Assembly (NCBI GenBank): GCA_037355855.1
Contig: CM074762.1
Coordinates: forward strand, 5,146,001 to 5,210,000
Length of the DNA: 64,000 nucleotides
Direction: 5' to 3'
Origin: Pseudo-nitzschia pungens
Lineage: Eukaryota > Bacillariophyta > Bacillariophyceae > Bacillariales > Bacillariaceae
Each line of letters starts with the position of its first letter. Within the stretch, counting starts at the first letter, position 1. This document shows positions 1-11,400 of the stretch, in pieces. The position numbers were made by a program, and so were the translations under genes. The notes under the pieces are model-generated. The model was not told where the DNA came from and made no database searches. It worked only from the letters and a program-made list of their open reading frames with translations.

Positions 1-1598
1 AACCAGCAGCCCGGAACCGGAGAATGGTATATGGACGATGGGGAACAGGACATGGACTTCGACCTCCTGGCAGAGTACCTCCTGGAAGAAAACCCCGGGA
101 GCACGCAGACGAATGGTATGAACTTTGATTTTGGGTGAGTACTCGTAGTATCTTGTGTTGATTGAGTGTTGGTTTGTGTTGAAATCAAACGGAAGCTGGC
201 TAGATATCTTTTCGTGCACTCACATGAATCTTTCCGTGTCTCTCCGCTGTCGTTGTTTGACTGCCAACTCCATTGTGCCGTGATCGCCTGTTTCCCCGAC
301 TCCAAAGCGACTTTGTCGTGTCCCCCGAACAGAGCGTGGACGGTGCGGGAGACAACGGAGGCGCGGCTCAGGCCCGTGACATTATCACGCAGCATGCCGC
401 CTCGATCGCCGCCGCGGCAACCTCCGCCCCTGCGACAACCAATGCTATCTCCGAACCCCTCAAGACTCAGGTCGTCCAATACGCTCCGGTTCCGGCGCCT
501 CCCCCATTGATGGTTCCCCCACAGATCGCCGCCCAGGGCATGGCCCATCCGGCCCCCATTCCCCAGTACGTCCCGCAGGCAGCACCGGCGGTGAGGGTAC
601 AAACGCAACGCCAACAGCAACAAACCCACCAATCACCGGCCCCGGTGGCGGCACCCAAGAAAACCACCACCGCTCCGGACGCCAAGCGCCGCCGGACCAA
701 TCCCCCGGAGGTCGCCCCCCAGGGACTCATCAACACGTCGTACATGACCAACGGCACCGCCAACATGTCCCCGGCGGTGGTTGCCGCCGCCGCCGCTGCC
801 GCCGCCATGCAGGGCCGGGGCCGCAAGAAAACCCAGGCCCAGATCGACCGGAGGCGGGAGCGAAACCGCATCTTGGCGCGGAGGACGCGGCTCCGGAAAA
901 AGTTTTTCTTCGAGTCGCTGCAAAAGGAGGTCATCGAACTCCAGCGGGAAAACGCCGCGCTCCGCGACATTGTCCGCACCGAGGTGGAATCGGAGGAGGG
1001 CCGCGCACTGCTGGAGCAGTGCAACGCTGCCCGGAATCTGCCGCGGGAGGTCCTGGAGGCCTGCGGAGAAAACCCGGACCTGGACCAGGAGGACTTTAAT
1101 CTGGTGACGAGCATCCAGCAGTCGCAGCACTCGTTTGTCATTACCGATCCGAGCCTCCAGGACAATCCGATTGTCTTTGCGTCGGACGACTTTTTGACGC
1201 TGACGGGATACTCCCGGGAGGACGTTCTCGGGCGGAACTGCCGGTTCTTGCAGGGACCCGAGACCTCGAAGGAAAAACTCGACATTATCCGCAAGGGGGT
1301 GGCGACCGGCGAGGACATTTCGGTGACCTTTGTCAACTACACGTCGGACGGGACTCCCTTTTGGAACAAGCTGTTTATCGCAGCCCTCCGCGACGCCCAG
1401 AACAATATCGTCAACTTTATTGGCGTCATTGTGCGGGTGGCCTCCCCCGAGCCGGGGGATCCCGAGTTTGGAAAACAGATTGGCGTTGCTCCAGAAACCG
1501 AAGACTCGCCGGAGGATGATGTCGATGGGACCGTCCGGGCCATCGAGGGCGCCGTCGATGCCACGGTGGTCGCGGCTCCGACCGTTCTGACCGCGTAG
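1..1598 (+). CDS. Aureochrome-type blue-light-regulated transcription factor (bZIP-LOV), 5' end outside window
   Basis: Blue-light photoreceptor that is itself a transcription factor; acts in the nucleus with an FMN-binding LOV domain. Two exons fit: 1-134 and 308-1598 (intron 135-307, GTGAGT...AAAG, split codon, frame kept). Exon 1 is open from base 1, so the true start lies upstream. A Gln/Pro/Ala-rich region is followed by a bZIP at about 823-1010 (basic part with NRILARRTRLR, then heptads) and a LOV domain at about 1111-1440. LOV shows GRNCRFLQ with the photoactive Cys at 1239-1241 and NYTSDGTPFWN. The flavin-contacting Gln usual in the last strand (GVQ) is Ile here (GVI, 1428-1430). bZIP before LOV is diagnostic of aureochromes; the subtype (1a/1b/1c/2) cannot be settled by eye. 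Stop TAG. Confidence 0.93.
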
Positions 1599-3318
1599 GG
1601 AGGGACGCAATTCCAGCGAGCGACCGAGCGAGCAAGAACGACTGCCAATCTCGTTGGGATTCCCGGGAACCAACGCCGAGAGCGAAGTGGGAGACGCCAG
1701 CCATGTACAACCAACCAACCACCGCGGGGTCTGCGGTTTGCGTTGTCCGCAACGAACAAACCGAGAAGAACAAATACTACAACTACTATTATTACTATCC
1801 TAACTACTACATACAAACATCTGCCTTGGACGAAACGAGCGCGGTATTCCGGTGCGCAATCCTACCAACCAACCAAGCAATCAGTATACAACTCAGACAG
1901 ACCGACCGGCCGAGTCACAGAGTTCAAGCAGTACCTTTACCAATACCAGTACCGCACCGTACGATACAATCATTCAGTGCGTGCCCTATTCTTTTGACAT
2001 TGCTATCATTATTATTACAATATTTACAATTACTATTTCCAACCACGAGAAAACGAACGGACGAACAAAAGAAAAAAAAAGAAAGAAACCGAATAAACAT
2101 TGAAAATGATCGCAAGGGACGAGAGGGTAAGGCTACAGCGCACGATTTTTTTTAAAACCAATGTTAAGACCATTATAGAACGAATCGAATGAATCGAATT
2201 GCGCGACGCATTGAACCACGCATCGGTTTGGACGCTTGCATTGTCGTGGTTGAATTGCATTGGATTCCGATTGCGTCTGTGTTGATCTCAACCGTTCAAC
2301 CATTCGCCATGCCGATAGATCGGATCCACATTTGTCTCATTGAACAAATCCCTAAAACGTGTTCGAATCAATCCACACCGATCCATCTAGATCGCAGTAT
2401 CGAATCCGTACTTGCGACTGAAAGAGGAGTATTCTGCTACTGTTGAAAGGGAATGGGACTGGTTTGTACCCTTTTGCAACAGCTGGTGTGGGCACTGCTG
2501 TTTGCTTCTTGGTTCCCTCCTCTCCAATCCCTGCACGGAGGACGGATGATACTCCTTCCAGTATTATTTCAGGACGGATGTTCCGCACAAAGTTTCAGCG
2601 GCTCCTCGCCATGCAAATTAATAGATTGGTTCATTACTGTATGCTTTGTTTGCGGTTGATGAGAAAGAATGGACCAAGAAAATAAGCAGTGCAGTAAGGC
2701 AATGCAATGCAGACACCGATCGTAATTTTTTGTAAGAATAATTTTTGAAAACAAAAAAGTCACAAAAATCATTCCCTTCGAATTAGTTCGGGGGCGCTTG
2801 CTTTCAGGGTTGTTTTTCTGGTTTCGTTTGTTTCCCGTTTTTCTTCTCTTGTCGCTGGGGGTGTCACAAGGTGATAGAAATGCCCTTTCGATTCATGTAC
2901 CTTGAATCGTGACTGATACGAACCGATGCAAGAATCAAGACTCCGGAGGTCATGATCTTCGGAGCGAAAATTCTACGCAACGTATCCCGCAGAATTTCCA
3001 AAAAAAAACTGAGGCATCCAAAATACAAAATACACTTACAGTCCGAAGCACAAACAAAAAACTGAGTTGCGGTATCGTACGGAGTACAATACATACAATA
3101 CGGTACCTACGAGCTAAGTTGTCGTACGATCAACCATCATTAGCGACACCACACGGAACACGACGAGCACAAGAACCGACCGACCCCACTCTCTGCACAG
3201 ACGACAGCAGCAACACGACGACGACGTCCTGTTCTTTACCGAGAGCCGAATTGTATAACAATATAACAAATAATCGAATCAATCAATCCATCCATCAATC
3301 CATTTACCAACAACCATC
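1599..3318. other. Intergenic: aureochrome 3' region and Vps2 5' region
   Basis: No convincing gene. The first 500 bases are the likely aureochrome 3' UTR and hold an AATAAA polyadenylation hexamer at 2092-2097. 2160-2900 has only short ORFs without recognisable domains. 3050-3318 is A/C-rich and probably the 5' leader of the next gene. Confidence 0.5.
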
Positions 3319-4382
3319 ATGGGAAACGTACTGGGGAAAGACAAACCGCTCAAGGAGGTCCTCCGAGAGAACAAGCGAATGATCAATCGCGCCATACGAG
3401 AACTGGATCGTGAAAAGACCAGTTTGGAGCGCGAAGAAAAGAGACTCACCATCGAGATCAAAAAGGCCGCCAAGGAGGGACAGATGGGAGCCGTAAAAAT
3501 CATGGCCAAGGTGAGTCTTGTGTTGTCTTGTCTTTTTTTTTTCCCCTTGTCCCTAATTTTTCTGTGAACGAGGCATTCGTTGAGGGCGAACCGACGTTCC
3601 AGGAACTGGATCTGGGACGATCGCCGATGGATGGATGGCTCAACGTCGTTGCGTTGCAAAGAATAAGGCCGACAGCTGGTTTGTGTCTCATTTCCATTAT
3701 TTTCTGTTCGACTCTTCATCATCGACTGCAATGTCTCACCGATTTGTGTATTTCATCGCGATGCAATGATGCACCGGAATGGCAACCAACAAATACTGAT
3801 GAAACTGCGGATAATACTATTATTGCTGTTGGATGCCTTGTTCACTCGGTGAATTCCTCTGTTTTCTCCGACGACGCCAACTCCCCGGAACAGGACCTGG
3901 TGCGGACGCGGCAGTACGTCACCCGGTTCATCGAGATGCGCAGTCACCTGCAGGGCTGCGCTCTCAAGCTGCAAACGGTCAAGTCCCACCACGCCATGTC
4001 CGAGGCCATGAAGTCGACCGCCAAGGCGATGCACAAGATGAACAAGGCGGTCGACGTCCCGGCCATCAACAAGATGATGCAGGACTTTGAGCGGGAGAAC
4101 GCCAAGACGGAAATCATGCAGGAAATCATGGGCGACACCATCGACGACGCCCTGGGCGGACAGGAAAACGAGGAGGAAGAAGAGGCGGTGGTCAACCAGG
4201 TCCTGGACGAGATCGGGATCTCCTTCGGAGAGAACCTGCCGGACGCGGCCCCGACGGCTCCCGTGGGAATGTCGGAGGCCGCTTCGCCGGGCAAGGTCGC
4301 CATGTCGGCGAGCGGCGGCGGCGAAAACCTGGATCCACAGCTCAGCGAGCTCGAGGCGAGGCTAAACAATTTGAAACGGTAG
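3319..4382 (+). CDS. VPS2: ESCRT-III subunit Vps2 / CHMP2
   Basis: Charged multivesicular body protein that polymerises on endosomal membranes and recruits the AAA ATPase Vps4. Exons 3319-3510 and 3894-4382 join in phase 0 (intron 3511-3893, GTGAGT...ACAG), giving 226 residues, the usual CHMP2 length. Exon 1 carries the basic Snf7 helix 1 (LRENKRMINRAIRELDREK) and ends at IMAK; exon 2 resumes with DLVRTRQYV exactly as in Vps2 proteins of plants and animals. An acidic stretch (ENEEEEEAV) precedes VLDEIGI, and the C-terminus (ELEARLNNLKR) is a MIM1 motif for Vps4 MIT binding. The N-terminus MGNVLGK fits an N-myristoylation site, which is unusual for this subunit. A longer reading frame through the intron (from 3528) is not the real start. 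Confidence 0.93.
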
Positions 4383-5483
4383 TAATAGTGTGGATGTGTG
4401 TTATTTGTAGTACTCTATTCGATTCCATTCGATTCCATTCCATTGTATTCGAGCACCGTAGCAGTTTTGGAATGCTTTGCGCTTTGACCACAGGCCATCG
4501 TGCATTCGAGCAGTGAGTTCTGGAGATTGAAAATCAATGGGGTTGGCTGGGAGGCATGCCAAGAGCCCCGCAAAACTTTCGGAATGCGCCGTGCTATTCG
4601 ATTCGGTCCGTGCGGAAGGGCACGGCGAATGCGGTGATTCCATAATAAAAATCCCAATGGCGATTGAACCGCTTGTACGAAGGACGTACTACTAGTACTG
4701 CTATTGTTCGAGCGCATCACAGAACTACTATTAGAAGTACTGCAAGTCACAATCATAGTATGGTTTTTGTTACTGTATGGATCATGGACTATTAAATAAA
4801 TGCGGCGTCCTACTACTAGTAGTAGCACCAGCAGTGGTGTCGTTAACCATTTTTTACTGTTTGATATTATGCTGCATTCCTCCTCTTTACCAGCACCACG
4901 AATGACCAACATGGAACGTCGAAACCGTTTGAAATGAGCAATCGCCGTCGTATGCTGCTGGTGCTTGGCGGGATGGACGCGAGGAGGAGGAAGAGGCAGC
5001 AAAAGCAAAGCCAAAGGCGATGCTGCAGTGCAGCAATCCATTGCTGCTGGCTGGCTGCGCCCAACCAAGGAATTGAAATACTAACACCAACATGGTCGAC
5101 ATACTATTATACACGTACTAGTACTAGTAGTAGTAGTAGCTAGCTACTATTAGTACTAGTAGGACTTCTTCTTGCCCACCACCAACTGCTGTTGCCTATT
5201 TTTTGTGGTGTTTTGCATGCTGCTGCTGCTGGTGAGATGTTGCTGATCTTTATGAATTTGGGATACAGGAGTATGGAGCCGAGGATGGAAAATATCGAAA
5301 GAGAGGTTTGGTACGTTATGTTGACAACAAGAACAATTCTTTACACTACCAGGCTAGCGTCAGAACCAGGAATAGTAAATACATCATAGGTAGTAGTTGA
5401 ATTCTAACAATTGCGAGTAAGCAAGATCTTGTCCAAAACAGTATAAGACAGCTAAAATCTTGTAGTAATAAGCAGCACAACAT
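4383..5483. other. Repeat-rich intergenic DNA
   Basis: No gene seen. (CATTC/GATTC) pentamers at about 4418-4445 follow the Vps2 stop. TAC/TAG triplet tracts (ACTAGTAG-like) at 4685-4830 and 5109-5165. ORFs here are low-complexity and lack domains. Confidence 0.5.
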
Positions 5484-5556
5484 GACTCGTTAGCTCAGTT
5501 GGTAGAGCTTCGGATTCCAGACCCGAAGGTCGGGAGTTCAAGTCTCTCACGGGTCA
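5484..5556 (+). tRNA. tRNA-Trp (CCA)
   Basis: Complete cloverleaf: 7-bp acceptor stem GACTCGT/ACGGGTC with one G-T pair, D arm GCTC..GAGC, anticodon loop TTCCAGA giving CCA, T arm GGGAG-TTCAAGT-CTCTC, discriminator A at 5556. The last pair of the anticodon stem is an A-C mismatch. No intron. A short T run follows at 5557-5560, a possible Pol III stop. Confidence 0.93.
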
Positions 5557-6334
5557 TTTTTGCCAAGTTCGCAGGGATACATTCGTTTTATCTTTTGATG
5601 TTTTATGCCACCAACCACGACGGAGAAGAACAACCGATGGAGGGTGCTTCCTCATCATTTGATCTACCATTCGCACCCTAGCGAAACAAGGTGCTCTGCA
5701 TCCTAGGAATGGCTGTGAGAAGGTACCATACTACCGGTACCGCACTTGAACCGTAACGGAGATGCGGATTTGAGGCGAGCAACTCTGTCCGAAAGGCTCC
5801 TACCACTACCAGCACGAAACACCTAGTTTCGTGGCTTTGCAGTTTCGAATGAGTCATCGAGAGAATGGCAGCATCTGGTATCCGGATGCGCATTGATCGC
5901 ACGCACGGACGCACGGACACACGCACCCACGCACCGACGTAGTGCCTAGACGCTGATGGAAGTTGTTGTTGCTGCTGCTGTTCCTCTCGATCGCATTCCT
6001 CGCGTCTTAATCGCATCGTGTTGTTTTTGGGAGACTGCGGCACAACGCAAAAGACCATGATTATTGTTATTTTTCCAGTGAATTCCGGAGGGGAGGCAAA
6101 ATCTATTCAAAGGCGGTGTTGCTGGTGTGTCACGACCGATCCGCCCGGGGCATTCAATACTACCTTCGCGGATCCCGAGGAATCAATCATCGTTCCATGA
6201 AATGCATTAGCAAGTACTACGTACTACGTAGTAAATTGAGGTAAGGAATCACAAACGAGAGCGTTGCCAAGTAGTAAATTGAGGTAAGGAATGAAAAAAG
6301 ACAGCGTTGCCAACAAGAAACATCCCGATCTGTT
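5557..6334. other. Intergenic between two tRNA genes
   Basis: No gene recognised. An imperfect direct repeat (AGTAAATTGAGGTAAGGAATNA... followed by GCGTTGCCAA) occurs at about 6230-6271 and 6272-6312, immediately upstream of tRNA-Leu. Confidence 0.45.
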
Positions 6335-6414
6335 GACATTGTGGCCGAGCGGTCTAAGGCGCAACGTTAAGGCCGTTGTCTTAATTGGCGGGGGTTCGAA
6401 TCCCCTCGATGTCA
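6335..6414 (+). tRNA. tRNA-Leu (AAG)
   Basis: Class II tRNA with a long variable arm. Acceptor GACATTG/CGATGTC, D arm GGCCGAGCGGTCTAAGGC, anticodon stem CAACG/CGTTG around loop TTAAGGC (anticodon AAG), T arm GGGGG-TTCGAAT-CCCCT, discriminator A at 6414. The next three bases 6415-6417 read CCA, so the 3' CCA is present in the genome, rare for a eukaryotic nuclear tRNA gene and possibly by chance. No intron. Confidence 0.94.
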
Positions 6415-6417
6415 CCA

Positions 6418-7750
6418 CCTTTTGTTCGTAGCACTTGTCGCTACATGTGAACATTTTCGCCGTGCCCGGGTGCTAGTATTTCATGTTTGTTGCAGTATCT
6501 CATCACCCATACTGGTAGATCCATAGCAGTCGCAGAGAGACTGCTTTGAGGCAGCGGTGATAAGGAACGAGATCGCATGGAATGAATCATCCGATCGGGA
6601 ACAATGGCTGAATGATTTCAATACAGGCGTTGCTTTTTGATGGGATTGGGGTCCGCCCAAACAACACAGCAGTCGTGCAGCATTCCGACTACAGGATTCC
6701 ATAAGTATGTATGTGTTGAATCACAGGCGGCGCAGGAACTCGGCGCAACCGATGGTGAGATCGAACTGCATCGATGAAGAACTGTTGATGACGAGGAGAA
6801 GGGGAGATCTTTACGAACCAGATATCAAAGTTGAATTTGAGAGGGGGGCCTTCTTGTGTTATTATTCGGTTGGTACGCGCAAGAGCAATACATGCACGCA
6901 ACACGAAATCGAAACTGCACGACAACACATCCCATCACAGCAAAAAAAACCATGATAATAACCGCCAATTTGGCACACTGAAGACATCCAATCATGATCA
7001 CTCGACAAGGGAAAGTGTTCAAGACTAGACAAGACAATTGGTGCTAAATCTTATGCATGGCAAAACATGTTATTTCAAGAATAACGATTTTTACAATGAG
7101 TACACGTACCGGTACCGGTAGTTGTGATCACGGATCCATAAAGTTTCCGAGAGGAGGAAGGCTAAACGGAACGGCATTTTTATGTGTTCCCTTCCGACCT
7201 AGTGCCGAAATCGGGTAGAAATGACCAATACCATAAGTATGACTACGATTAGAAATAATTCGCGGCTTCAAACCAATCTTGTTGACAAAGCAAGACTCCA
7301 ATGTTATTACTATCACGTTGGGCGTGTTTGCTGTTCATGTGAAGACACTTCGCACACAAAATATCGCTTCCCTAAGTAAAACACCGTGATACTTTTTCCG
7401 AAAATGCTTCGATAGTAACGTATCTCGTGGGGCTATCATCATCATTTTTTCTTACGAATTACACATGGATTCATAGGATTTGATATTTTCCCGAAACAAG
7501 CACCCCGGAGTATAATATTTTTTTGTTCATCGGGATGGAACGAAGCGCAAGATGCTGCGGCATGAAACTATGAAACTGTAGTAACCAGACAAGACGACGC
7601 CTCAATGCTTTATGTAATCATAATCATGAATTTGGTAGGATGCATTACAGAGGACTTCACCGAACGACGGAACTATACCAGACATAAGTAGATTGCTCGC
7701 CTCAACTTTCAAAATAGTCAGATGATATAGAAACAAATCTAAACTAAACA
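6418..7750. other. Intergenic, nothing recognised
   Basis: Only short ORFs without domains on both strands. The last few hundred bases upstream of 7751 should contain the promoter of the disrupted SEC-C/MYND gene, but no specific element can be pointed to. Confidence 0.4.
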
Positions 7751-7948
7751 ATGTCGCCCAAGATAGGACGAAACAAAATCTGCCATTGCGGTTCAGGCAA
7801 GAAATACAAGCACTGCTGCTACGAAATTGACCAGGACATACGATCAATGAACCACGCCATGGGAGTACCTAAACTAACAACACGAAACAGGGTTGTTAAG
7901 TATAAGAAACAGAAGTCGCGCATGAAACTGCGCGAACGCGAACATTAG
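7751..7948 (+). pseudogene. 5' fragment of a SEC-C / MYND zinc-finger gene, cut by a copia insertion
   Basis: Encodes the N-terminus of a host protein. Residues 1-22 form a SEC-C zinc motif (CHCGSGKKYKHCC), the short metal-binding module known from SecA C-termini. Host coding sequence runs from ATG 7751 through GVPK and breaks at 7874; the remaining codons to the TAG at 7946-7948 come from the LTR. The reading frame resumes exactly at 14721 beyond the element when one TAAAC copy is removed, giving a predicted 331-residue protein with a His tract and a C-terminal MYND finger. Combining SEC-C and MYND in one protein is uncommon; its function is not known to me. As it stands the product is a 65-residue truncation. 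Confidence 0.8.
7870..7874. repeat. Target-site duplication TAAAC, left copy
   Basis: TAAAC precedes the left LTR (one extra T at 7875 separates them) and is repeated at 14716-14720 immediately after the right LTR. Five bases is the usual Ty1/copia duplication length. Confidence 0.85.
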
Positions 7949-8317
7949 ACCATATTACATGTGGAATCGTATTGAGCGATAGATATGCTCCGACCACATC
8001 CAATTAGCATGCTACACGTGGAGTTGTATTGAGCAGTTGCTCCAACCACGCACATGGACTCGCGCATACTGGATCCGCGACCATGCTAAGTATCGATTGC
8101 AAAGTATGTGTCACTGAATAATAACAGAACAAATACATACAAGCGCGCATTGAATCTGCGAGTGTACGAGTGTTAACTATCAAGTGTTAAGCGATCATCG
8201 CTATTCAACACACTCGCTAACACAGAGTTCACACCGAGTGATCGAGCATTAACACAGAAAACACATGATTCGCAAAATAGAATATTAAACTCATAATTCC
8301 AGTTAAACAACTTGTTG
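7876..8317 (+). repeat. 5' LTR of the copia element
   Basis: 442 bp, identical by eye to 14274-14715. It holds the element promoter by position. Its first codons extend the truncated SEC-C ORF to 7948. Confidence 0.93.
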
Positions 8318-8426
8318 ATTAACAGTCGCAGTTTGACAATACTCTACTATTTGTATTCGTGTTATTCGATAGCACGCGATTTTTGTTTTTACTGGGAACT
8401 ACGTTAATACAATACGAAAAATAATC

Positions 8427-11400
8427 ATGACGTCAGACGAAACCAACGATAACAACATGAACACGAACACTGTCGAAACACCATTCGAAGACGCGGTGAT
8501 GGAAATACCAAAAGACGAAGACGTACACCACCTGTCATATTGGGACCGATCCTTCCTTATAAAGGGAATCAAATGGTTACTCACCACACCTACCTTACTA
8601 ACACAGCAATATATTAAAGACAATACCAACACCAACAACCACCTCGAAGAACAGATTGCTGAACTGAAGAAAGCGCTTGAACAGAAAGAAGAGCGCGACG
8701 ACCAGATTTCCGAACTGAAGAAAGCGCTTGAAAAGAAAGAAGAGCGCGACGACCAGATTGCTGAACTGAAGAGGGCTCTTGAGACAAAAGAAAAAGAAGA
8801 AAGAGACAACGAGATAAAGGAATTAAAAAAGGCACTCGAGAAGAAAGAAAAAGAAGAAAAAGAGGCACTCGAGAAGAAAGAAAAAGAAGAGAGAGACAAC
8901 GAGATAAAGGAACTTAAGAAGGCCCTAGAAAAGAAGGAAGAAGCTCTGGAAAAGAAGGAAGAGAGAGAGGGGTTCCAGTCGCTACGTGTTGGAGATGTGA
9001 AACCATTCGACGGAAATGAATTACATTGGGTCAAGTGGAAGGCAGAGGCCGAAAGTATTCTATATGGAACAGGGTTCCAGAAAGTTATGGAGAGCAGGAC
9101 GGAGGCGGACAAGGACCCAAACAGGAACAACGTTCTATTTTCTACGTTAGCATCAGCAACTTGCAACGGGAGTGCATACTCGAAGATCAACCAACATAGA
9201 ACCGATGGACACGGGGCATGGCAGAAACTCCTCGATTGGTATGACGATGAATCACAGTTGGAGACCCACGCGGATACCCTACGTATCAAGTTACAGAACG
9301 TTAAACTTTACGAAGGGGGGAATATCTCTGACTACATCAATCGGTTCGAGTTGATCTATTATGAACTCAACCGTATCCCGACATTCGGAATGCACGAATC
9401 AGAAGGCAAAGGCTTATTTATCCGGAATATACATGACCAATCCCTGGATTATATCAAACGCTACATGGAACAAAACAAATCCAGGCTCAAGATCCAAGAC
9501 CTTGTCATGGAGCTCCGAAACGAGGAGAAAGTGGCCCTTCGCAATAGGATCCTCCGACAAGGGGAAGCCAAACGCCGCCAAGAACTGACGTATTATTCTG
9601 GCAAGCGCCGTCGAGTGGAAGGAACAATGGAGTCGGAAACACCACCATCTGGTCGCCTTCCAGGCACCATTCATCCAAACCTTATCGGGATTCTCCGGAT
9701 CCCCCCCGACCTCTGGCGCAACCTGAAGACTGACCACCAGAAATACGTCCTCGAGTACAATACTGCTGTCAGACACAAGATGAGCCCAGACGAATATCCT
9801 CAGCCCCTTGCTGGAGTCCAGATTGGCGAGCCTAAAGACGATGGGATGGGAAATACGGATGTTCCCCGGCGCGTTCGATCGCGCGATTCGGGACGCCAAC
9901 GCCGTGTTCGACGAATCCTGTTAGATACTTGTGCGGACCCAGCGCCACCGGAGACAGTTTTTGACCAGCCAGTGGAGAAGCCTGTGGAGATGCCCCTGCC
10001 TCCTCCACCTAGTGGCCCCCCTGCGCCCCCTGGGCAGGCGGATACTACCGACGAACACAGCCTTGGATCTATCGATGACTCTGAACTGTTTCCCCCCGGG
10101 TCACTACCTTTAAAGGCCATCCGATTTCATATGGTTGAAAAGGGGAAAGAGCACGAAGCGATGCAGACGTTACAGCACCAAGAGGAGCAGCAACAACAAG
10201 CCCCAGCATCTCCACCAAAGGTTCCAACCAATACTTCAACTGCTGGACCACGACGAAGCCGAAGACTACAAGAACGTACCATTCTAAAGAAAACAAGACG
10301 TTTCCCGATGAAAATTTCCAAGGGCGAGAATATTGCAATTATGGATAGTGGAGGTGGAAACAGACCCACGGTGACAGAAAAGGCTTGGATTAAAGTGGGA
10401 GGAGAGACAGGTTTGACCTCAGCCGTAAAACCTTTCATGTCAAGTGATGTGATGGATGGACACCCAGTGGTGAGTGCAGTAACTAAAGCAACAATCCCCG
10501 GAAGAGAGGATCCGGTTCTATTGCTCGTCCATTATGCAACCTATATTGCTGAGGACAGAGACAGTACCGAAGGCGAGTCCCTGTTAACATCCATCGACAT
10601 GGGGGACCATGGTGTCAGAGTAGGCGTTCAACCCCAATATCCAGACTGTGGAATCAAGATCGGAGATACATTCCTACCCTTTTGGCACGATGAAGAAAAA
10701 GTGTTTTTCAAGCTGTCCAAACCAACAGAGGGAGACATGGAGTCTTTAGAGTTGTTTGAGTTAAATTCCCCCGCGCCACCAGACCTCAGGGAATACCCCA
10801 TGTTGAGACGCAAGCGGAATTTTCAGAAGTTCAGCTTTGCCCAACTCCCCATGCTGGAACTAAGGAAGAGGATGGCGATGCTCCCTGAGAGGGTGGTGAA
10901 GAAGACCTTGGAGAATACGACTCAATTCTATACAGAGATCGAAGAAGAGAACAGAGATATCCCCAGGAAGCACTACAGGAAGCGTTTCAGAGGATTCCAT
11001 TACCCCAGACAGAATGAATCCGTCGCCACCGACTATACATTTTTCTCTGAAAAGACCAGCCAAGGGCATAATGGAGGTCAGTTTTTCTCTGGTGTAAAAT
11101 CCAAGAAATGGTCTTTCCACCCCCTTAAGCAAGTGTCCCAATGTACTACTGCGTTGAAAGACTACCTGAGGGAGCATGGTGCACCAGATACAATAATCAG
11201 TGATAATGCCCAAGCAGAAACTGGGGTAAAATGGAGCGAAGTGCTGAGAGAGGCTAGAGTGAGCACGAGATCCAGGACAAGCCAACCACATCATCCACAC
11301 CAAAATCCGGCTGAACCAGAATGGGGGAGACTTAGCAAAATGATCTCCAACTGCCTGGCAATGTTCAAAGCTCCTAAATCCTTGGCGCATTGGTGTGCAA

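Noticed and set aside
467..1336. Long reverse-strand ORF inside the aureochrome exon
   Set aside because: Composition is that of a shadow of GC-rich third positions; no domain, and the forward frame has clear bZIP and LOV domains.
3528..3893. Upstream extension of Vps2 exon 2 as a separate gene
   Set aside because: Low similarity to anything; spliced model joins IMAK to DLVRTRQYV as in all Vps2 proteins and leaves this stretch as intron.
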